Assembly (NCBI RefSeq): GCF_014084105.1
Contig: NZ_CP048289.1
Location: 1,683,922-1,747,921 of the forward strand
Reading direction: 5' to 3'
Origin: Streptacidiphilus sp. P02-A3a
GTDB taxonomy: Bacteria > Actinomycetota > Actinomycetes > Streptomycetales > Streptomycetaceae
Length of the DNA: 64,000 nt
A program made the translations under genes and the position numbers. Shown in pieces: positions 1 to 8,420 of the stretch (position 1 is its first letter; the number at the start of each line of letters is the position of its first letter). The notes under the pieces are model-generated. The model saw only the letters and a list, made by a program, of their open reading frames with translations. It was not told the origin of the DNA and did not search any database.

Positions 1-1
1 A

Positions 2-262
2 GACATCGCCCCCGAAGCAGTCGGGGCAGCATGCGCCATCGCACCCGAACGGCCGGGCCTGGCCGTCGTCGGCGACACCTCCGGCGGCTGGTCCCGCGTC
101 CGTACCCCGTACCTATCCCTCGGCGACGCCGCCGCCGTATGTGCCCAGACCACGGGCCTCGTGCCGCACCTTGCTGCGCTCGATCCCTTCCGGCCCGCCG
201 TGCCCGCGCAGCCCGCCGACCGACCGGTCCCGCTGCTCAAGCCGCTGCCCGTCTCCGACTGA
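2..262 (+). CDS. FtsK/SpoIIIE-type transfer ATPase, C-terminal fragment
   Basis: An open frame enters from the left edge and gives 86 residues before the stop at 260-262. It contains VVGDTSGGWSRVRTPYL followed by an Asp/Ala-rich segment. In my memory this is the characteristic C-terminal tail of FtsK-like TraB/TraSA translocases in AICEs, which move double-stranded DNA between mycelial compartments. The motor domain with its Walker motifs is not in the window, so the call rests on the tail and on the position upstream of spread and rep genes. It is a partial gene with no visible start. Confidence 0.6.
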   Translation, partial: DIAPEAVGAACAIAPERPGLAVVGDTSGGWSRVRTPYLSLGDAAAVCAQTTGLVPHLAALDPFRPAVPAQPADRPVPLLKPLPVSD

Positions 263-331
263 CCAACCCCTCCCCACCCGGCCGCGCGCCACGTCCCTAC
301 CCCGCCATGCCCGAATCAGGAAGGAACAGCC

Positions 332-544
332 GTGTCACAGCCCACTGCCTCCGAGATCTCCGCGTTCCTCGCCGCCCTGGCCGACCGCAACCCCTCCGAC
401 CAGGGCGAGTACGCCCAGCTCATGACTCGCAAGGCGGAGCTCCTGGAGCGCATTGCCGCCGCCTGTCCTAGCGACGTCGACGCGGCCGAAGTCGCCGCCA
501 ACGCCCGTGCTCGGGCCGAACAGCTCACGTCGACCGACCGATGA
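332..544 (+). CDS. Small AICE hypothetical protein
   Basis: This is a 70-residue, Ala/Glu-rich, predicted helical protein with no membrane segment and no recognised domain. The GTG start at 332 follows an AGGAAGG ribosome site by about nine bases. It lies 69 bp after the transfer ATPase gene and just upstream of the DUF2637 gene, so it is probably part of the transfer operon. The function is unknown. High third-position GC supports it as a real gene. Confidence 0.6.
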   Translation: MSQPTASEISAFLAALADRNPSDQGEYAQLMTRKAELLERIAAACPSDVDAAEVAANARARAEQLTSTDR

Positions 545-566
545 CCGTCCGAGAGGAGTCCGCACC

Positions 567-1166
567 ATGCGCGCAACCCTGGCCCGCATCGACGCGGTAG
601 TGGTCCAAGCGGTCATCGCCGCCTCACTGTCCTTCGCCCACCTCCACGACATCGCCTCGGCCGCCGGACAGCACGGCTGGAAAGCCTGGGCCTACCCCGT
701 CTCCGTCGACCTGCTGTTGGTCGCGGCCTGGCGGCGGCTGCGGTCCGGATCTCCCAAGACCGCCGGGTGGTGCTGGTTCCTGATCGCCCTCACCGCCTCC
801 CTCGGCGCGAACATCGCCACCGCCGGACTCCTCGACCAGGCCGCCGTACCCGCCTGGCTACGCATCCTCATCGCCGGATGGCCTGCGGTCGCCTTCCTCG
901 GCGGAACCCTGCTCGCCCACACCACCCCGAAGCTCGCCGGGGATGTCGCTGCCCCGGAGGTCGAACCCGACCAACCGCCCATGACCCCCGAACCCCCGCC
1001 GGCCATCCCGCCCGGCCCGGCCGTGCCCGTCGCCCTGGTCGAGCACGCCCGAAAGCTCGCCGCTGACCACCTCACCCGCACCGGAGCGGCCATCGACACA
1101 CCCACCCTGCGCGCCCGCCTCGGCGTCTCTGCACCGCTCGCCGAAGCCATCGCCGCCCAGCTCTGA
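567..1166 (+). CDS. DUF2637 / SpdB2-like membrane transfer protein
   Basis: A 199-residue protein begins at ATG 567, nine bases after GAGAGGAG. The N-terminal half contains four hydrophobic segments, roughly residues 10-30, 40-55, 70-90 and 95-115, the pattern of DUF2637 proteins. These are encoded beside the tra gene in AICEs and plasmids and are linked to intramycelial spread of the element. A proline-rich linker (about residues 125-150) leads to a C-terminal winged-helix-like stretch around LRARLGVS. A longer upstream frame exists but lacks a ribosome site. The spread role is inferred from family and context. Confidence 0.75.
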   Translation: MRATLARIDAVVVQAVIAASLSFAHLHDIASAAGQHGWKAWAYPVSVDLLLVAAWRRLRSGSPKTAGWCWFLIALTASLGANIATAGLLDQAAVPAWLRILIAGWPAVAFLGGTLLAHTTPKLAGDVAAPEVEPDQPPMTPEPPPAIPPGPAVPVALVEHARKLAADHLTRTGAAIDTPTLRARLGVSAPLAEAIAAQL

Positions 1167-1177
1167 GAGGAGATCCC

Positions 1178-1369
1178 ATGTACGCCCGCCGCCGCTTCCG
1201 CAAGGTCGTCCGCATCGGCCCGGTCCAGGTCGGCAGTTCCTACGACTCTCGCGGCAATGAGAAGCACACCGCCGCCTGCACGGCTCCGCGCTGCGGCTTC
1301 TCCGCCGACTACGACTCACGCGCCGCCGCCGAGTTGGCCGCACGCACCCACCGCTGCCCGGTCCGCTAA
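1178..1369 (+). CDS. Small mobile-element transfer protein
   Basis: This 63-residue basic protein has the pattern CTAPRCGFSADYDSRAAAE followed by RTHRC, giving three cysteines and a histidine in the C-terminal half that could bind a metal. Proteins of this size and motif are routinely annotated as mobile element transfer proteins in streptomycete AICEs and sit between spdB2 and rep, as here. The ATG at 1178 is preceded by GAGAGGAG. The biochemical role is unknown; participation in conjugal spread is inferred from the operon. Confidence 0.7.
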   Translation: MYARRRFRKVVRIGPVQVGSSYDSRGNEKHTAACTAPRCGFSADYDSRAAAELAARTHRCPVR

Positions 1370-1384
1370 GAGGAGTCCTTCGCC

Positions 1385-1579
1385 GTGACCATCACTCTGC
1401 CCGTGGTCTTCGTCCTGGGCGTCATCGCCTGGGCCGCGATCAAGGTCCTCGGCATCCGCCTGTGGGCCGCCCTCGTCATCGCCCTGTTCGGCTTCTGGCT
1501 CGCCCACACCTTCCTTGCACCCGCCGTGGAGTCCGGTACCCGCACCGGAGTCCAGATCGTCAACGGCAAACACATCTAG
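1385..1579 (+). CDS. Small hydrophobic AICE protein, SpdD-like
   Basis: A 64-residue protein starts at GTG 1385, just after AAGAGGAG. Two membrane segments occupy most of residues 5-45, followed by a short polar tail ending in NGKHI. It is tightly spaced with its neighbours, 15 bp after the previous gene and 31 bp before the initiator gene. Small double-span membrane proteins of this kind occur in the spd operons of Streptomyces elements and are thought to help spread transferred DNA through septa. Family assignment is by size, topology and position only. Confidence 0.6.
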   Translation: MTITLPVVFVLGVIAWAAIKVLGIRLWAALVIALFGFWLAHTFLAPAVESGTRTGVQIVNGKHI

Positions 1580-1610
1580 ACGACTAGCTGAGATAGGAGT
1601 TCCGCACCCG

Positions 1611-2978
1611 ATGCCCGCCAGTACCCCGCCCCCGATTGCCGACCTGGCCGCCCTCGCCCAACTCGGCACCATGCCCGCCCTGCTCCGCCAGCTCCAGGGC
1701 CTCGGCGGCTGCACCCGGCCGATCCGCCTGGACGGCCACCGCACCGACGTCGACACCCGAACCGGCGAGATCCTGCACCAGCTTCACTCCACCGACCTGC
1801 CCGCCGGGCACCTGCTGGTCCGCTGCAACAATCGCCGCCTCACCCGCTGCGCGGCCTGCGCCGAGACCTACCGCCGCGACACCTTCCACCTGATCACCGC
1901 CGGACTCCACGGTGGCAAGGGAACACCCGACCAGGTCGCCACCCACCCCCGCGTCTTCGCGACCTTCACCGCCCCCTCCTTCGGCCCGGTCCACAACCGC
2001 CCGCCCGGCTCAGCCGGAACAGCCCGGCCCTGCCGCTGCGGGGCACTCCACCCCGAGGACGCCGCCGAACTGGGCACTCCCCTCAACCCCGACACCTACG
2101 ACTATCGCGGGGCCGTCCTGTGGAACGCCCATGCCGGGGCGCTCTGGCGGCGCTTCTCGATCTACCTGCGCCGGGAGATCGCCAAGCGGGCCGGCCTCAG
2201 CCAACGGGCCTTCAAGGCGTACGCCCGCGTCTCCTTCGCCAAGGTCGCCGAGTACCAGAGGCGCGGCCTGGTCCACTTCCACGCCGTGATCCGCATCGAC
2301 GGACCCGCTGGAGGCACCACCCCACCCCCGGCCTGGGCCACCGCCGATCTCCTGGCGGACGCCATCCGCGCCGCTGCCGCTACTGCCCGGGTTCCCGGGC
2401 CCGTGGTGGACGGCACGGCCCACACCCCCGCCTTCGGCACGCAGCTGGACATTCGCACCATCCGCACGGCCGACTTCGAGGGCGGTACCGACCTCACGGA
2501 GCGGGCGGTGGCCTCGTACATCGCCAAGTACGCCACCAAGGGTGCCGAGACAGCCACGGGCACCCTCGACCGCCCGGTGAAGTTCCTCGCCGAACTGGCC
2601 CACCTGGACATCACCGACCACGCCCGCCGCATGATCCGCACCTGCTGGGAACTCGGCTCCCGTCCCGAACTGGCAGAACTACGACTCCGCCCCTGGGCCC
2701 ACATGCTCGGCTTCCGGGGCCACTTCTCCACCAAGACCCGCCGCTACTCGACCACCCTCGGCGCACTCCGCGACGCACGCGCCGCCTGGCGTCGCGAACA
2801 GGCCATGGCCGCCGACGACAACAGCCGGCACCGGGCCCCGGACGACCACGACCAGGGCAGCACTCTCGTCCTCGCTCACTGGACCTTCGCCGGAGTCGGC
2901 CTGACCCCCGGCGAACGCTGGCTCACCGAAGCCGCAACCCCCGCCCCTGGCACGGAAGGAGAGCCCACTCATGCCTGA
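1611..2978 (+). CDS. RepSA-like replication initiator
   Basis: This 455-residue protein starts at ATG 1611 after ATAGGAG. It has an N-terminal Cys cluster (CNNRRLTRCAAC), then the HFHAVIRIDG segment that matches the His-hydrophobic-His metal motif of rolling-circle initiators. Further on, YIAKYATKG resembles the catalytic tyrosine motif. The protein is expected to nick the element's double-strand origin and drive rolling-circle replication during transfer, as RepSA does for pSAM2. It is directly upstream of xis and int, overlapping xis by 8 bp, the standard pSAM2 order. The nicking tyrosine is inferred, not proven. Confidence 0.88.
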   Translation: MPASTPPPIADLAALAQLGTMPALLRQLQGLGGCTRPIRLDGHRTDVDTRTGEILHQLHSTDLPAGHLLVRCNNRRLTRCAACAETYRRDTFHLITAGLHGGKGTPDQVATHPRVFATFTAPSFGPVHNRPPGSAGTARPCRCGALHPEDAAELGTPLNPDTYDYRGAVLWNAHAGALWRRFSIYLRREIAKRAGLSQRAFKAYARVSFAKVAEYQRRGLVHFHAVIRIDGPAGGTTPPPAWATADLLADAIRAAAATARVPGPVVDGTAHTPAFGTQLDIRTIRTADFEGGTDLTERAVASYIAKYATKGAETATGTLDRPVKFLAELAHLDITDHARRMIRTCWELGSRPELAELRLRPWAHMLGFRGHFSTKTRRYSTTLGALRDARAAWRREQAMAADDNSRHRAPDDHDQGSTLVLAHWTFAGVGLTPGERWLTEAATPAPGTEGEPTHA

Positions 2979-3180
2979 CCGCCTGCTGACCGTCGCTCAG
3001 GTCGCCGAACTGCTCGGAACCTCGGAGCGCTTCCCGCGTCGCCTGATCGAGGAACGCCGGATCGAGTACGTCCACGTGGGGCGGCACGTCCGGATCGCCG
3101 AATCTGCCGTGCACGGGTACCTCGCCGCGAACACGGTGCACCCCGTCGTCCCGCGCCGTCAGTTGGGGGTGGCTGCCTGA
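2971..3180 (+). CDS. xis: Excisionase
   Basis: This 69-residue protein has an N-terminal MerR/excisionase-type winged helix: LLTVAQVAELLGTSERF, then a recognition helix and VGRHVRI. It would bend DNA at the attachment sites and push the integrase reaction toward excision. Its ATG overlaps the end of the initiator gene by 8 bp, and its TGA overlaps the integrase ATG by one base. The three proteins are therefore probably translationally coupled. A strong AAGGAGAG sits just upstream of the start. Confidence 0.88.
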   Translation: MPDRLLTVAQVAELLGTSERFPRRLIEERRIEYVHVGRHVRIAESAVHGYLAANTVHPVVPRRQLGVAA

Positions 3181-4331
3181 TGGCTGGAAAGAAGAGGGAT
3201 TTCGGGGCCGTGCGCAAGCTGCCGTCCGGTCGCTGGCAGGCCCGATACCGGGGGCCGGACGGGCAGATGCGGCCCGCTCCGGAGACCTTCCGGATCAAGA
3301 AGGACGCTACCGACTGGCTGTCGGCGAAAGAGACAGAGATCGGCGCTGGTCGCTGGATCGACCCGGACGCGGGCAAGGTGCCGTTCGGTGTCTACGCGGC
3401 GGCCTGGATCAAGCAGCGCCGGTTGGCCGAGACCACGGGGGAGCTGTACGAGACGCTGCTTCGGCTCCATCTCGTACCGACCTTTGGGAAGATCGCGGTC
3501 GCTGAGATCACCCCGGCGTCCGTCCGGCTCTGGCGGGCAGCCCGCCTGGAGCACACTGGAGCGGCCACCGTCGCCAAGTCGTACGCCCTGCTGCGGGCCG
3601 TCATGAATACCGCGCTGGAAGATCAGCTTATCGTCCGGAACCCGTGCCGGATCAAGGGCGGCAGTGTCACGGAGACCCCCGAGCGGCCTACCGCCAGCGT
3701 GGCCGAGGTCTTCGCCATCGCGGAGAAGACCCCGAACCGGTACCGGCTGATGGTGCTGCTCGCTGCCTTCCTGGGCCTGCGTTTCGGAGAGCTGATCGCT
3801 CTGCGCGGGCAGGATGTCGACCTCGACGCCGGGCGTGTCCGGGTCCGCGCCGCTGTCGCCGAGCTGCGGAGCGGGGCCAGGATCACGAAGCTGCCCAAGA
3901 GTCGGGCGGGCGTGCGAACGGTGGTGATCCCGGATGTGATCCTCCCGGCTCTGCGTCAGCACATGGCCGTGTTTGCCGAACAGGGGCGCGATGGACGAGT
4001 GTTCGTCGGCGCGAAGGGGGCCACGCCCCGCCGGAACCACTTCAACCGGGTCTGGCGCAAGGCGTGTGCTGATGCCGGGATCAAGGGCCTGCACTTCCAT
4101 GATCTCCGCCACACGGGGAACACGATGGCGGCGGCCACCGGGGCGAGCACCAAGGAGCTGATGGCCCGCTTCGGCCACGGGACCGCCCGCGCCGCGCTGA
4201 TTTACCAGCACGCAACCGAGGAACGGCAGCGCGTCATCGCCGACGGGCTGAACGCGCAGATCATCGCCGGACTCAAGCGGGGATCAGGTCGCGAGCAGGC
4301 CGAAGGAGGAGCTCCCGAAACCAAGATCTAG
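3180..4331 (+). CDS. int: Tyrosine site-specific integrase
   Basis: A 383-residue tyrosine recombinase. The N-terminal part (about 1-60) is an arm-binding-like domain, followed by a SAM-like core-binding domain and a catalytic domain from about residue 170. The catalytic set is visible: the first Arg in LGLRFGELIALRG, HDLRH with the second Arg, the following GHGTARAALIYQH with a His and the nucleophilic Tyr. It catalyses integration into and, with Xis, excision from the tRNA-Gly attachment site next to it. The length is normal for AICE integrases and no catalytic residue is missing. Confidence 0.95.
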   Translation: MAGKKRDFGAVRKLPSGRWQARYRGPDGQMRPAPETFRIKKDATDWLSAKETEIGAGRWIDPDAGKVPFGVYAAAWIKQRRLAETTGELYETLLRLHLVPTFGKIAVAEITPASVRLWRAARLEHTGAATVAKSYALLRAVMNTALEDQLIVRNPCRIKGGSVTETPERPTASVAEVFAIAEKTPNRYRLMVLLAAFLGLRFGELIALRGQDVDLDAGRVRVRAAVAELRSGARITKLPKSRAGVRTVVIPDVILPALRQHMAVFAEQGRDGRVFVGAKGATPRRNHFNRVWRKACADAGIKGLHFHDLRHTGNTMAAATGASTKELMARFGHGTARAALIYQHATEERQRVIADGLNAQIIAGLKRGSGREQAEGGAPETKI

Positions 4332-4335
4332 TCCG

Positions 4336-4357
4336 GTGTGGCACGCGTGTGGCACGC
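4336..4357 (+). repeat. Perfect tandem repeat GTGTGGCACGC x2, next to int
   Basis: Two exact 11-bp copies occupy 4336-4346 and 4347-4357, starting five bases after the integrase stop codon. A position between int and the attachment site fits an integrase or Xis arm-type binding site. A perfect 6-bp hairpin (4357-4374) follows immediately. The repeat is seen directly; the binding role is inferred. Confidence 0.7.
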
Positions 4358-4384
4358 GGGGGAGTGAACCCCCGGAACGAAGAT

Positions 4385-4423
4385 CGGCCCCGGCTCCGCG
4401 ATCAGGTCGCTGAGCTGGGGCCG
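4385..4423. terminator. Hairpin between int and tRNA-Gly
   Basis: CGGCCCCGGCTC (4385-4396) pairs with GAGCTGGGGCCG (4412-4423), giving 12 bp with one G-T wobble and a 15-base loop. There is no U-run. It lies where a transcript from int (plus) and the tRNA-Gly transcript (minus) would both need to stop, so it may act on both strands. Confidence 0.6.
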
Positions 4424-4433
4424 AACCGGTCGG

Positions 4434-4480
4434 AGCGGGCGACGGGAATCGAACCCGCGTAGCTAGTTTGGAAGACTAGG
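4434..4480 (-). other. Predicted attR overlapping the tRNA-Gly 3' half
   Basis: AICE integrases recombine within the 3' half of a tRNA gene and rebuild it with an identical segment carried by the element. Here the int gene points toward the 3' end of tRNA-Gly, so the crossover most likely lies in the T-arm to anticodon-arm region. The matching attL copy would be left of this window, so the exact core cannot be defined here. Confidence 0.45.
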
Positions 4481-4504
4481 GCTCTACCATTGAGCTACGC
4501 CCGC
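4434..4504 (-). tRNA. tRNA-Gly(TCC)
   Basis: The minus strand folds as a 71-nt cloverleaf: acceptor GCGGGCG pairs with CGCCCGC, the anticodon loop is CTTCCAA with anticodon TCC, and the T-arm holds GGTTCGATTCC. No CCA is encoded; the bases after the discriminator read CCG. It reads GGA (and possibly GGG) glycine codons. It is intact despite acting as the integration site of the adjacent AICE. Confidence 0.97.
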
Positions 4505-4701
4505 AGAGCGCGCATTGCTGTGCGTTCGGGGCAAGCGTAGCGGACGGGGTCGGGGCGATGCACACCGGTTGATCGGGTGGCGGGGTGTGGCGGGGTGTGG
4601 CGCGGGTGTCGGTGGGGCGTGCGGGGGGAGTGCGGTGGGGGCGCGGGTGGAAAACCTGGCAGGCGCCGGGGGCCGAGCATGTACGCTACGTCTCGTCCAG
4701 A

Positions 4702-4778
4702 CGGGGTGTGGCGCAGTTTGGTAGCGCGTCCGCTTTGGGAGCGGAAGGTCGTCGGTTCGAATCCGGTCACCCCGACCA
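4702..4778 (+). tRNA. tRNA-Pro(TGG)
   Basis: A 77-nt cloverleaf with acceptor CGGGGTG/CACCCCG, anticodon loop TTTGGGA (anticodon TGG), T-arm GGTTCGAATCC and an encoded CCA at 4776-4778. It is divergent from tRNA-Gly. The same two tRNAs lie upstream of trigger factor in other streptomycetes as I remember them. Confidence 0.97.
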
Positions 4779-5025
4779 GTAGCGCGGCAGCAGCAGCGAC
4801 CGCAATAGTGACGTAGTAAGCAAAGTGACGTAGCAAGTAAGTAGGACGCGGCACCAGCGAGGCCCTGCCGGGGACGGCGGGGCCTTTGGCGTGGACGCGG
4901 CGCGGCGAGGCGGCTGGAATACCGGTCGTCCGGGCGGCGTTGCCCGAGCGCGCGAGCCAGCACCCCTGCCCCCAGCGGCCGCCGCCGATACCGACCCCAG
5001 CCGATACGGAAGGCGTGAAGCCGAC

Positions 5026-6630
5026 ATGCCCCGAAGTACCCGACTCGATCCCAAGACCGCCGTCGCCGCCGTCTTCGTCGCCTCGCTGTTCATGTCGATC
5101 ATGGACACCACCATCGTCAACGTGGCGCTGCCGTCCATCGGGGACCAGTTCCACGTCGGCGCCGCCTCCGTCGGCATCGTCAACGTCGGCTACCTGGTCA
5201 GCCTCGCCGTGTTCGTCCCGCTGTCCGGCTGGCTGGGCGACCGCTACGGCACCAGGCGGGTCTTCCTGTCCGCGCTGGCGGTGTTCACCCTCGCCTCGCT
5301 GCTCTGCGGCACCGCGCAGACCCTGGACCAGCTCAGCCTGTACCGGGTCGCGCAGGGCGCGGGCGGCGGGATGCTCACGCCGGTCGGGATGACCATGCTG
5401 TTCCGGGCGTTCCCGCAGGAGGAGCGGATGCGGGCGTCGCGGGTGCTGATGATCCCCACCGCGGTCGCCCCGGCGCTCGGCCCGGTGCTCGGCGGCTGGC
5501 TGGTGGACAGCCTCTCCTGGCACTGGGTGTTCATCGTCAACGTGCCGATCGGCGCCGCCGCGATGGCCTTCGGCCTGCTGAACCTGCCCGACTTCCGCAC
5601 CGAGCGCGCCGGGCGGTTCGACCCGGCCGGGTTCCTGCTGGCCGCGGTCGGCTTCGGCGGCGTGATGTACGCCCTCGCCGAGGGCGCCGGGAAGGGCTGG
5701 GGCACGCCCGGGATCGTCGGCCCGGCGGTCGTGGGGGCGGTGGCGCTGGTCGCGCTGGTCGTGGTCGAGCTGCGGCTGGCCGAACCCATGCTGGACCTGC
5801 GGCTGTTCAAGGACCGGCTGTTCCGCACGGTCAACCTGCTGAGCCTGGCCTCCGGCGCGGCCTTCCTCGGCATGCTCTATGTCTTCCCGCTCTACTACCA
5901 GGACGCCGTCGGCGCGAGCGCGCTGCGGACCGGTCTGAACACCTTCCCTGAGGCCATCGGGGTGATGATCGCCTCGCAGCTGGCCGGACGCCTCTACCCG
6001 CGGGTCGGCCCGCGGCGGCTGATCGCGGTCGGCGCGGTCGGGGTCGCGGTGATGCTGGCGCTGATGTCCCGGCTCACTCCGGAGACCACCGCCTGGGCGG
6101 CCCGCGCGCTGATGTTCGGCACCGGGTTCTGCATGGCGTACATCTTCCTCCCGGCCCAGACCGCCGCCTTCGCCACCATCAGCGGCCGGGCCACCGGACG
6201 CGCCTCCACCCTCTTCAACGCCCAGCGGCAGCTCGGCCCGGCCGCCGGCGTGGCCCTGCTCGGCGCGGTGCTGACCAGTAGCGGCATGGTCACCGCAGGT
6301 CATGGCGGTACGCCGGTGGCGAACCTGGCGGCGTACCACGCGGCCTTCCTGACCGCCGCCGGACTGGCGCTGCTGGCCGCCGTCATCGCCCTGTTCGTCT
6401 CCGACCGCGACGCCGCGCCGACCATGACCCCCAAGGCCGGGACCTCCAAGGCCGGGACCTCCAACGCCGTGACCTCCAACGCCGGGACCTCCAAGGCCGC
6501 GACCCCCAACGCCGCGGAACCCAGGGCAGCCGCCGAGGAGCCGGACGTGCCGCCGACCGGCGCGGCGGCGACGGATGCCGCCCCCGCCGACACCCCGGTG
6601 GAGCGGTCGCGCGGGGCCTCGCTGAGCTAG
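5026..6630 (+). CDS. DHA2-family MFS drug exporter
   Basis: A 534-residue membrane protein with the 14-helix pattern of EmrB/QacA proton-drug antiporters. Motif A-like GWLGDRYGTRRVF and the antiporter motif C-like GPVLGGWLVD are visible, and residue MDTTIVNVALP near helix 1 is typical of the DHA2 family. It would export amphiphilic compounds using the proton gradient. The chosen ATG gives a short cytoplasmic start. The last 85 residues are an unusual hydrophilic Ala/Thr/Pro tail containing five KAGTS-type repeats. The substrate is unknown; no regulator gene is adjacent. Confidence 0.88.
   Translation: MPRSTRLDPKTAVAAVFVASLFMSIMDTTIVNVALPSIGDQFHVGAASVGIVNVGYLVSLAVFVPLSGWLGDRYGTRRVFLSALAVFTLASLLCGTAQTLDQLSLYRVAQGAGGGMLTPVGMTMLFRAFPQEERMRASRVLMIPTAVAPALGPVLGGWLVDSLSWHWVFIVNVPIGAAAMAFGLLNLPDFRTERAGRFDPAGFLLAAVGFGGVMYALAEGAGKGWGTPGIVGPAVVGAVALVALVVVELRLAEPMLDLRLFKDRLFRTVNLLSLASGAAFLGMLYVFPLYYQDAVGASALRTGLNTFPEAIGVMIASQLAGRLYPRVGPRRLIAVGAVGVAVMLALMSRLTPETTAWAARALMFGTGFCMAYIFLPAQTAAFATISGRATGRASTLFNAQRQLGPAAGVALLGAVLTSSGMVTAGHGGTPVANLAAYHAAFLTAAGLALLAAVIALFVSDRDAAPTMTPKAGTSKAGTSNAVTSNAGTSKAATPNAAEPRAAAEEPDVPPTGAAATDAAPADTPVERSRGASLS
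6433..6507 (+). repeat. Five tandem 15-bp units inside the MFS gene tail
   Basis: Units of the form AASGCCGKGACCTCC begin at 6433, 6448, 6463, 6478 and 6493; the first two are identical. They encode the pentapeptide series KAGTS, KAGTS, NAVTS, NAGTS, KAATP. The unit is a multiple of three, so copy-number change would keep the frame. Confidence 0.9.
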
Positions 6631-6872
6631 TCCCGACTTGCGGGGACCAACGCAGATTGTGGTACCGGTAGGATGGGCCGCTGGCGGGTGTATGCGTGGC
6701 ATGTCCAGCGGGACAGGTCCACGACGCAGCCGCCGCGAGGGCGAGGAGCGAGCTCACCGTCCACCCCACCCCGGCGGGCGAAGTCGCCTCTGACTTATCA
6801 CCCGTCTCGCCGCGTACTGGACCACAGCGCGCGGCGGACACCCTGACCGCAAGCCCCCAAGGAGACCCAACC

Positions 6873-8282
6873 GTGAAGAGCGCCGTGGAGACTCTGAACC
6901 CGACCCGGGTTCGACTCACCGTCGAGGTGCCCTTCGAGGAGCTCAAGCCCAGCCTCGACGCGGCGTACAAGAAGATCAACCAGCAGGTCACGGTTCCGGG
7001 TTTCCGCAAGGGCAAGATCCCGGCTCGCGTCATCGACCAGCGCTTCGGCCGCGGCGCCGTGCTGGAGGAGGCCGTCAACGACGCGCTGCCGCGCTTCTAC
7101 ACCCAGGCCGTCGATGAGAACAAGATCGACGCTCTCGGTCAGCCGGACATCGACGGCCTCGAAGGCGTCGAGCGCATCGCCGACGGCGGTGACCTGAAGT
7201 TCACCGCCGAGGTGGACGTCCGTCCCGAGATCACGCTGCCGGACTTCTCCGCCATCGAGGTCGAGGTCGACGCCATCGCCGTCAGCGACGAGGACGTCGA
7301 GGAGACGCTGACGCAGCTCCGCGACCGCTTCGCCTCGGTGAACACCGTCGAGCGCGCCGCCGCCGATGGCGACATCGTCGTCATCGACCTGGAGGCCAAG
7401 GTCGACGGTGAGGTGCCGGACGACGGCACCGCCACCGGCATCACCTACGCGATCGGCTCGGGCCAGCTCCTCGACGGCATCGACGAGGCCGTCATCGGCC
7501 TGGAGGCCGGCGCCACCGCGACCTTCACCACCGAGCTCAAGGGCGGTTCCGCCGAGGGCAAGGAGTCCGAGGTCACCGTCACCGTGACCACCGTGCAGGA
7601 GAAGGAACTCCCGGCCCTGGACGATGACTTCGCCCAGCTCGCCAGCGAGTTCGACACCCTGGACGAGCTGAAGGACGACTCCCGCAAGCGGCTGGTCCGC
7701 ATGAAGGAGTTCGACCAGGCCACCCAGGCTCAGGAGAAGGTCCTCGACAAGCTCATGGAGCTCGTCGAGATGCCCTACCCGGAGAAGCTGCTCGCGGACG
7801 AGATCAACACCCGCAAGCACAACCTGGAGCACCACCAGCTGCCGCAGATGGGCATGGACCTGGACGCTTACCTCAAGGTCCAGGAGAAGTCCGCGGAGGA
7901 GTTCGAGGCTGAGCTGCTGGCCCAGGCGCAGAAGGGCATCAAGACCCAGTTCGTGCTCGACGCCATCGCCGCCAAGGAAGAGCTCGCGGTCAACCAGGAG
8001 GAGCTCACCGAGCACCTGCTGCGCCGTGCGGCCGGTTCCGGGATGACCCCGGACCAGTTCGCCCAGCAGGTTGTCGAGGGTGGCCAGGTGCCGCTGCTGG
8101 TCGGCGAGGTCGTCCGTGGAAAGGCCCTGGCCGTCGTGGTCGAGGCCGCCAAGGTCACCGACACCGAGGGCAACCCGGTCGACTTCGAGGACGACGAGGA
8201 CGAGGAGGGGACGGTCGAGGCTGCTGCCGAGACCGTCGCCGAGGTCGTCGAGGGTGACGAGGCCGCGCCCACCGAGGCCTGA
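6873..8282 (+). CDS. tig: Trigger factor
   Basis: A 469-residue ribosome-associated chaperone and peptidyl-prolyl isomerase. The ribosome-docking signature GFRKGKIP is at residues 43-50, followed by the FKBP-like domain (about 150-250, with [11 protein letters not shown]) and the long helical C-terminal chaperone arms. The tail is very acidic (EDDEDEE). The GTG start at 6873 follows AAGGAGA by seven bases and places the docking motif at the usual position. An upstream in-frame extension is ignored for that reason. The 242-bp leader region upstream contains no other gene I can support. It sits upstream of clpP1-clpP2-clpX, as in E. coli and Streptomyces. Confidence 0.97.
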   Translation: MKSAVETLNPTRVRLTVEVPFEELKPSLDAAYKKINQQVTVPGFRKGKIPARVIDQRFGRGAVLEEAVNDALPRFYTQAVDENKIDALGQPDIDGLEGVERIADGGDLKFTAEVDVRPEITLPDFSAIEVEVDAIAVSDEDVEETLTQLRDRFASVNTVERAAADGDIVVIDLEAKVDGEVPDDGTATGITYAIGSGQLLDGIDEAVIGLEAGATATFTTELKGGSAEGKESEVTVTVTTVQEKELPALDDDFAQLASEFDTLDELKDDSRKRLVRMKEFDQATQAQEKVLDKLMELVEMPYPEKLLADEINTRKHNLEHHQLPQMGMDLDAYLKVQEKSAEEFEAELLAQAQKGIKTQFVLDAIAAKEELAVNQEELTEHLLRRAAGSGMTPDQFAQQVVEGGQVPLLVGEVVRGKALAVVVEAAKVTDTEGNPVDFEDDEDEEGTVEAAAETVAEVVEGDEAAPTEA

Positions 8283-8345
8283 CCCCGGAGCCCGACCCCG
8301 GAGCCCGACCCCGAGGCCTGACATCGAGGCCTGACCCCGGAGCCC
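8281..8345 (+). repeat. GC-rich 13-bp repeats after tig
   Basis: GACCCCGGAGCCC occurs in tandem at 8281-8293 and 8294-8306 and again at 8333-8345, with degenerate copies between. The first copy overlaps the tig stop codon. It looks like slippage-type expansion of non-coding sequence; no function is apparent. Confidence 0.75.
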
Positions 8346-8420
8346 GACCCGGGCTCGACCGCCAAGCCCTGGGGCCCGACCCCGGGGCTCGACGGCCGAG
8401 GGTCGGGACGGACCCGCACC

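Larger units (their letters stand above)
1..4480 (+). mobile_element. Right end of an integrated AICE (pSAM2-like), partial
   Basis: Eight co-oriented, closely packed genes match the backbone of an actinomycete integrative and conjugative element: transfer ATPase tail, small spread proteins, rolling-circle initiator, excisionase, integrase. The integrase ends about 100 bp from the 3' end of tRNA-Gly(TCC), the usual docking arrangement for these elements. The left boundary and most of the transfer gene lie before position 1. The right boundary inside the tRNA gene is my estimate; a search for a second copy of the tRNA 3' half upstream of this window would fix it. Confidence 0.85.

Noticed and set aside
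8281..8420. Repeats after tig as a continuation of the tig coding region by frameshift
   Set aside because: The repeats contain TGA in the tig frame, have no codon bias, and the acidic tail already ends normally.
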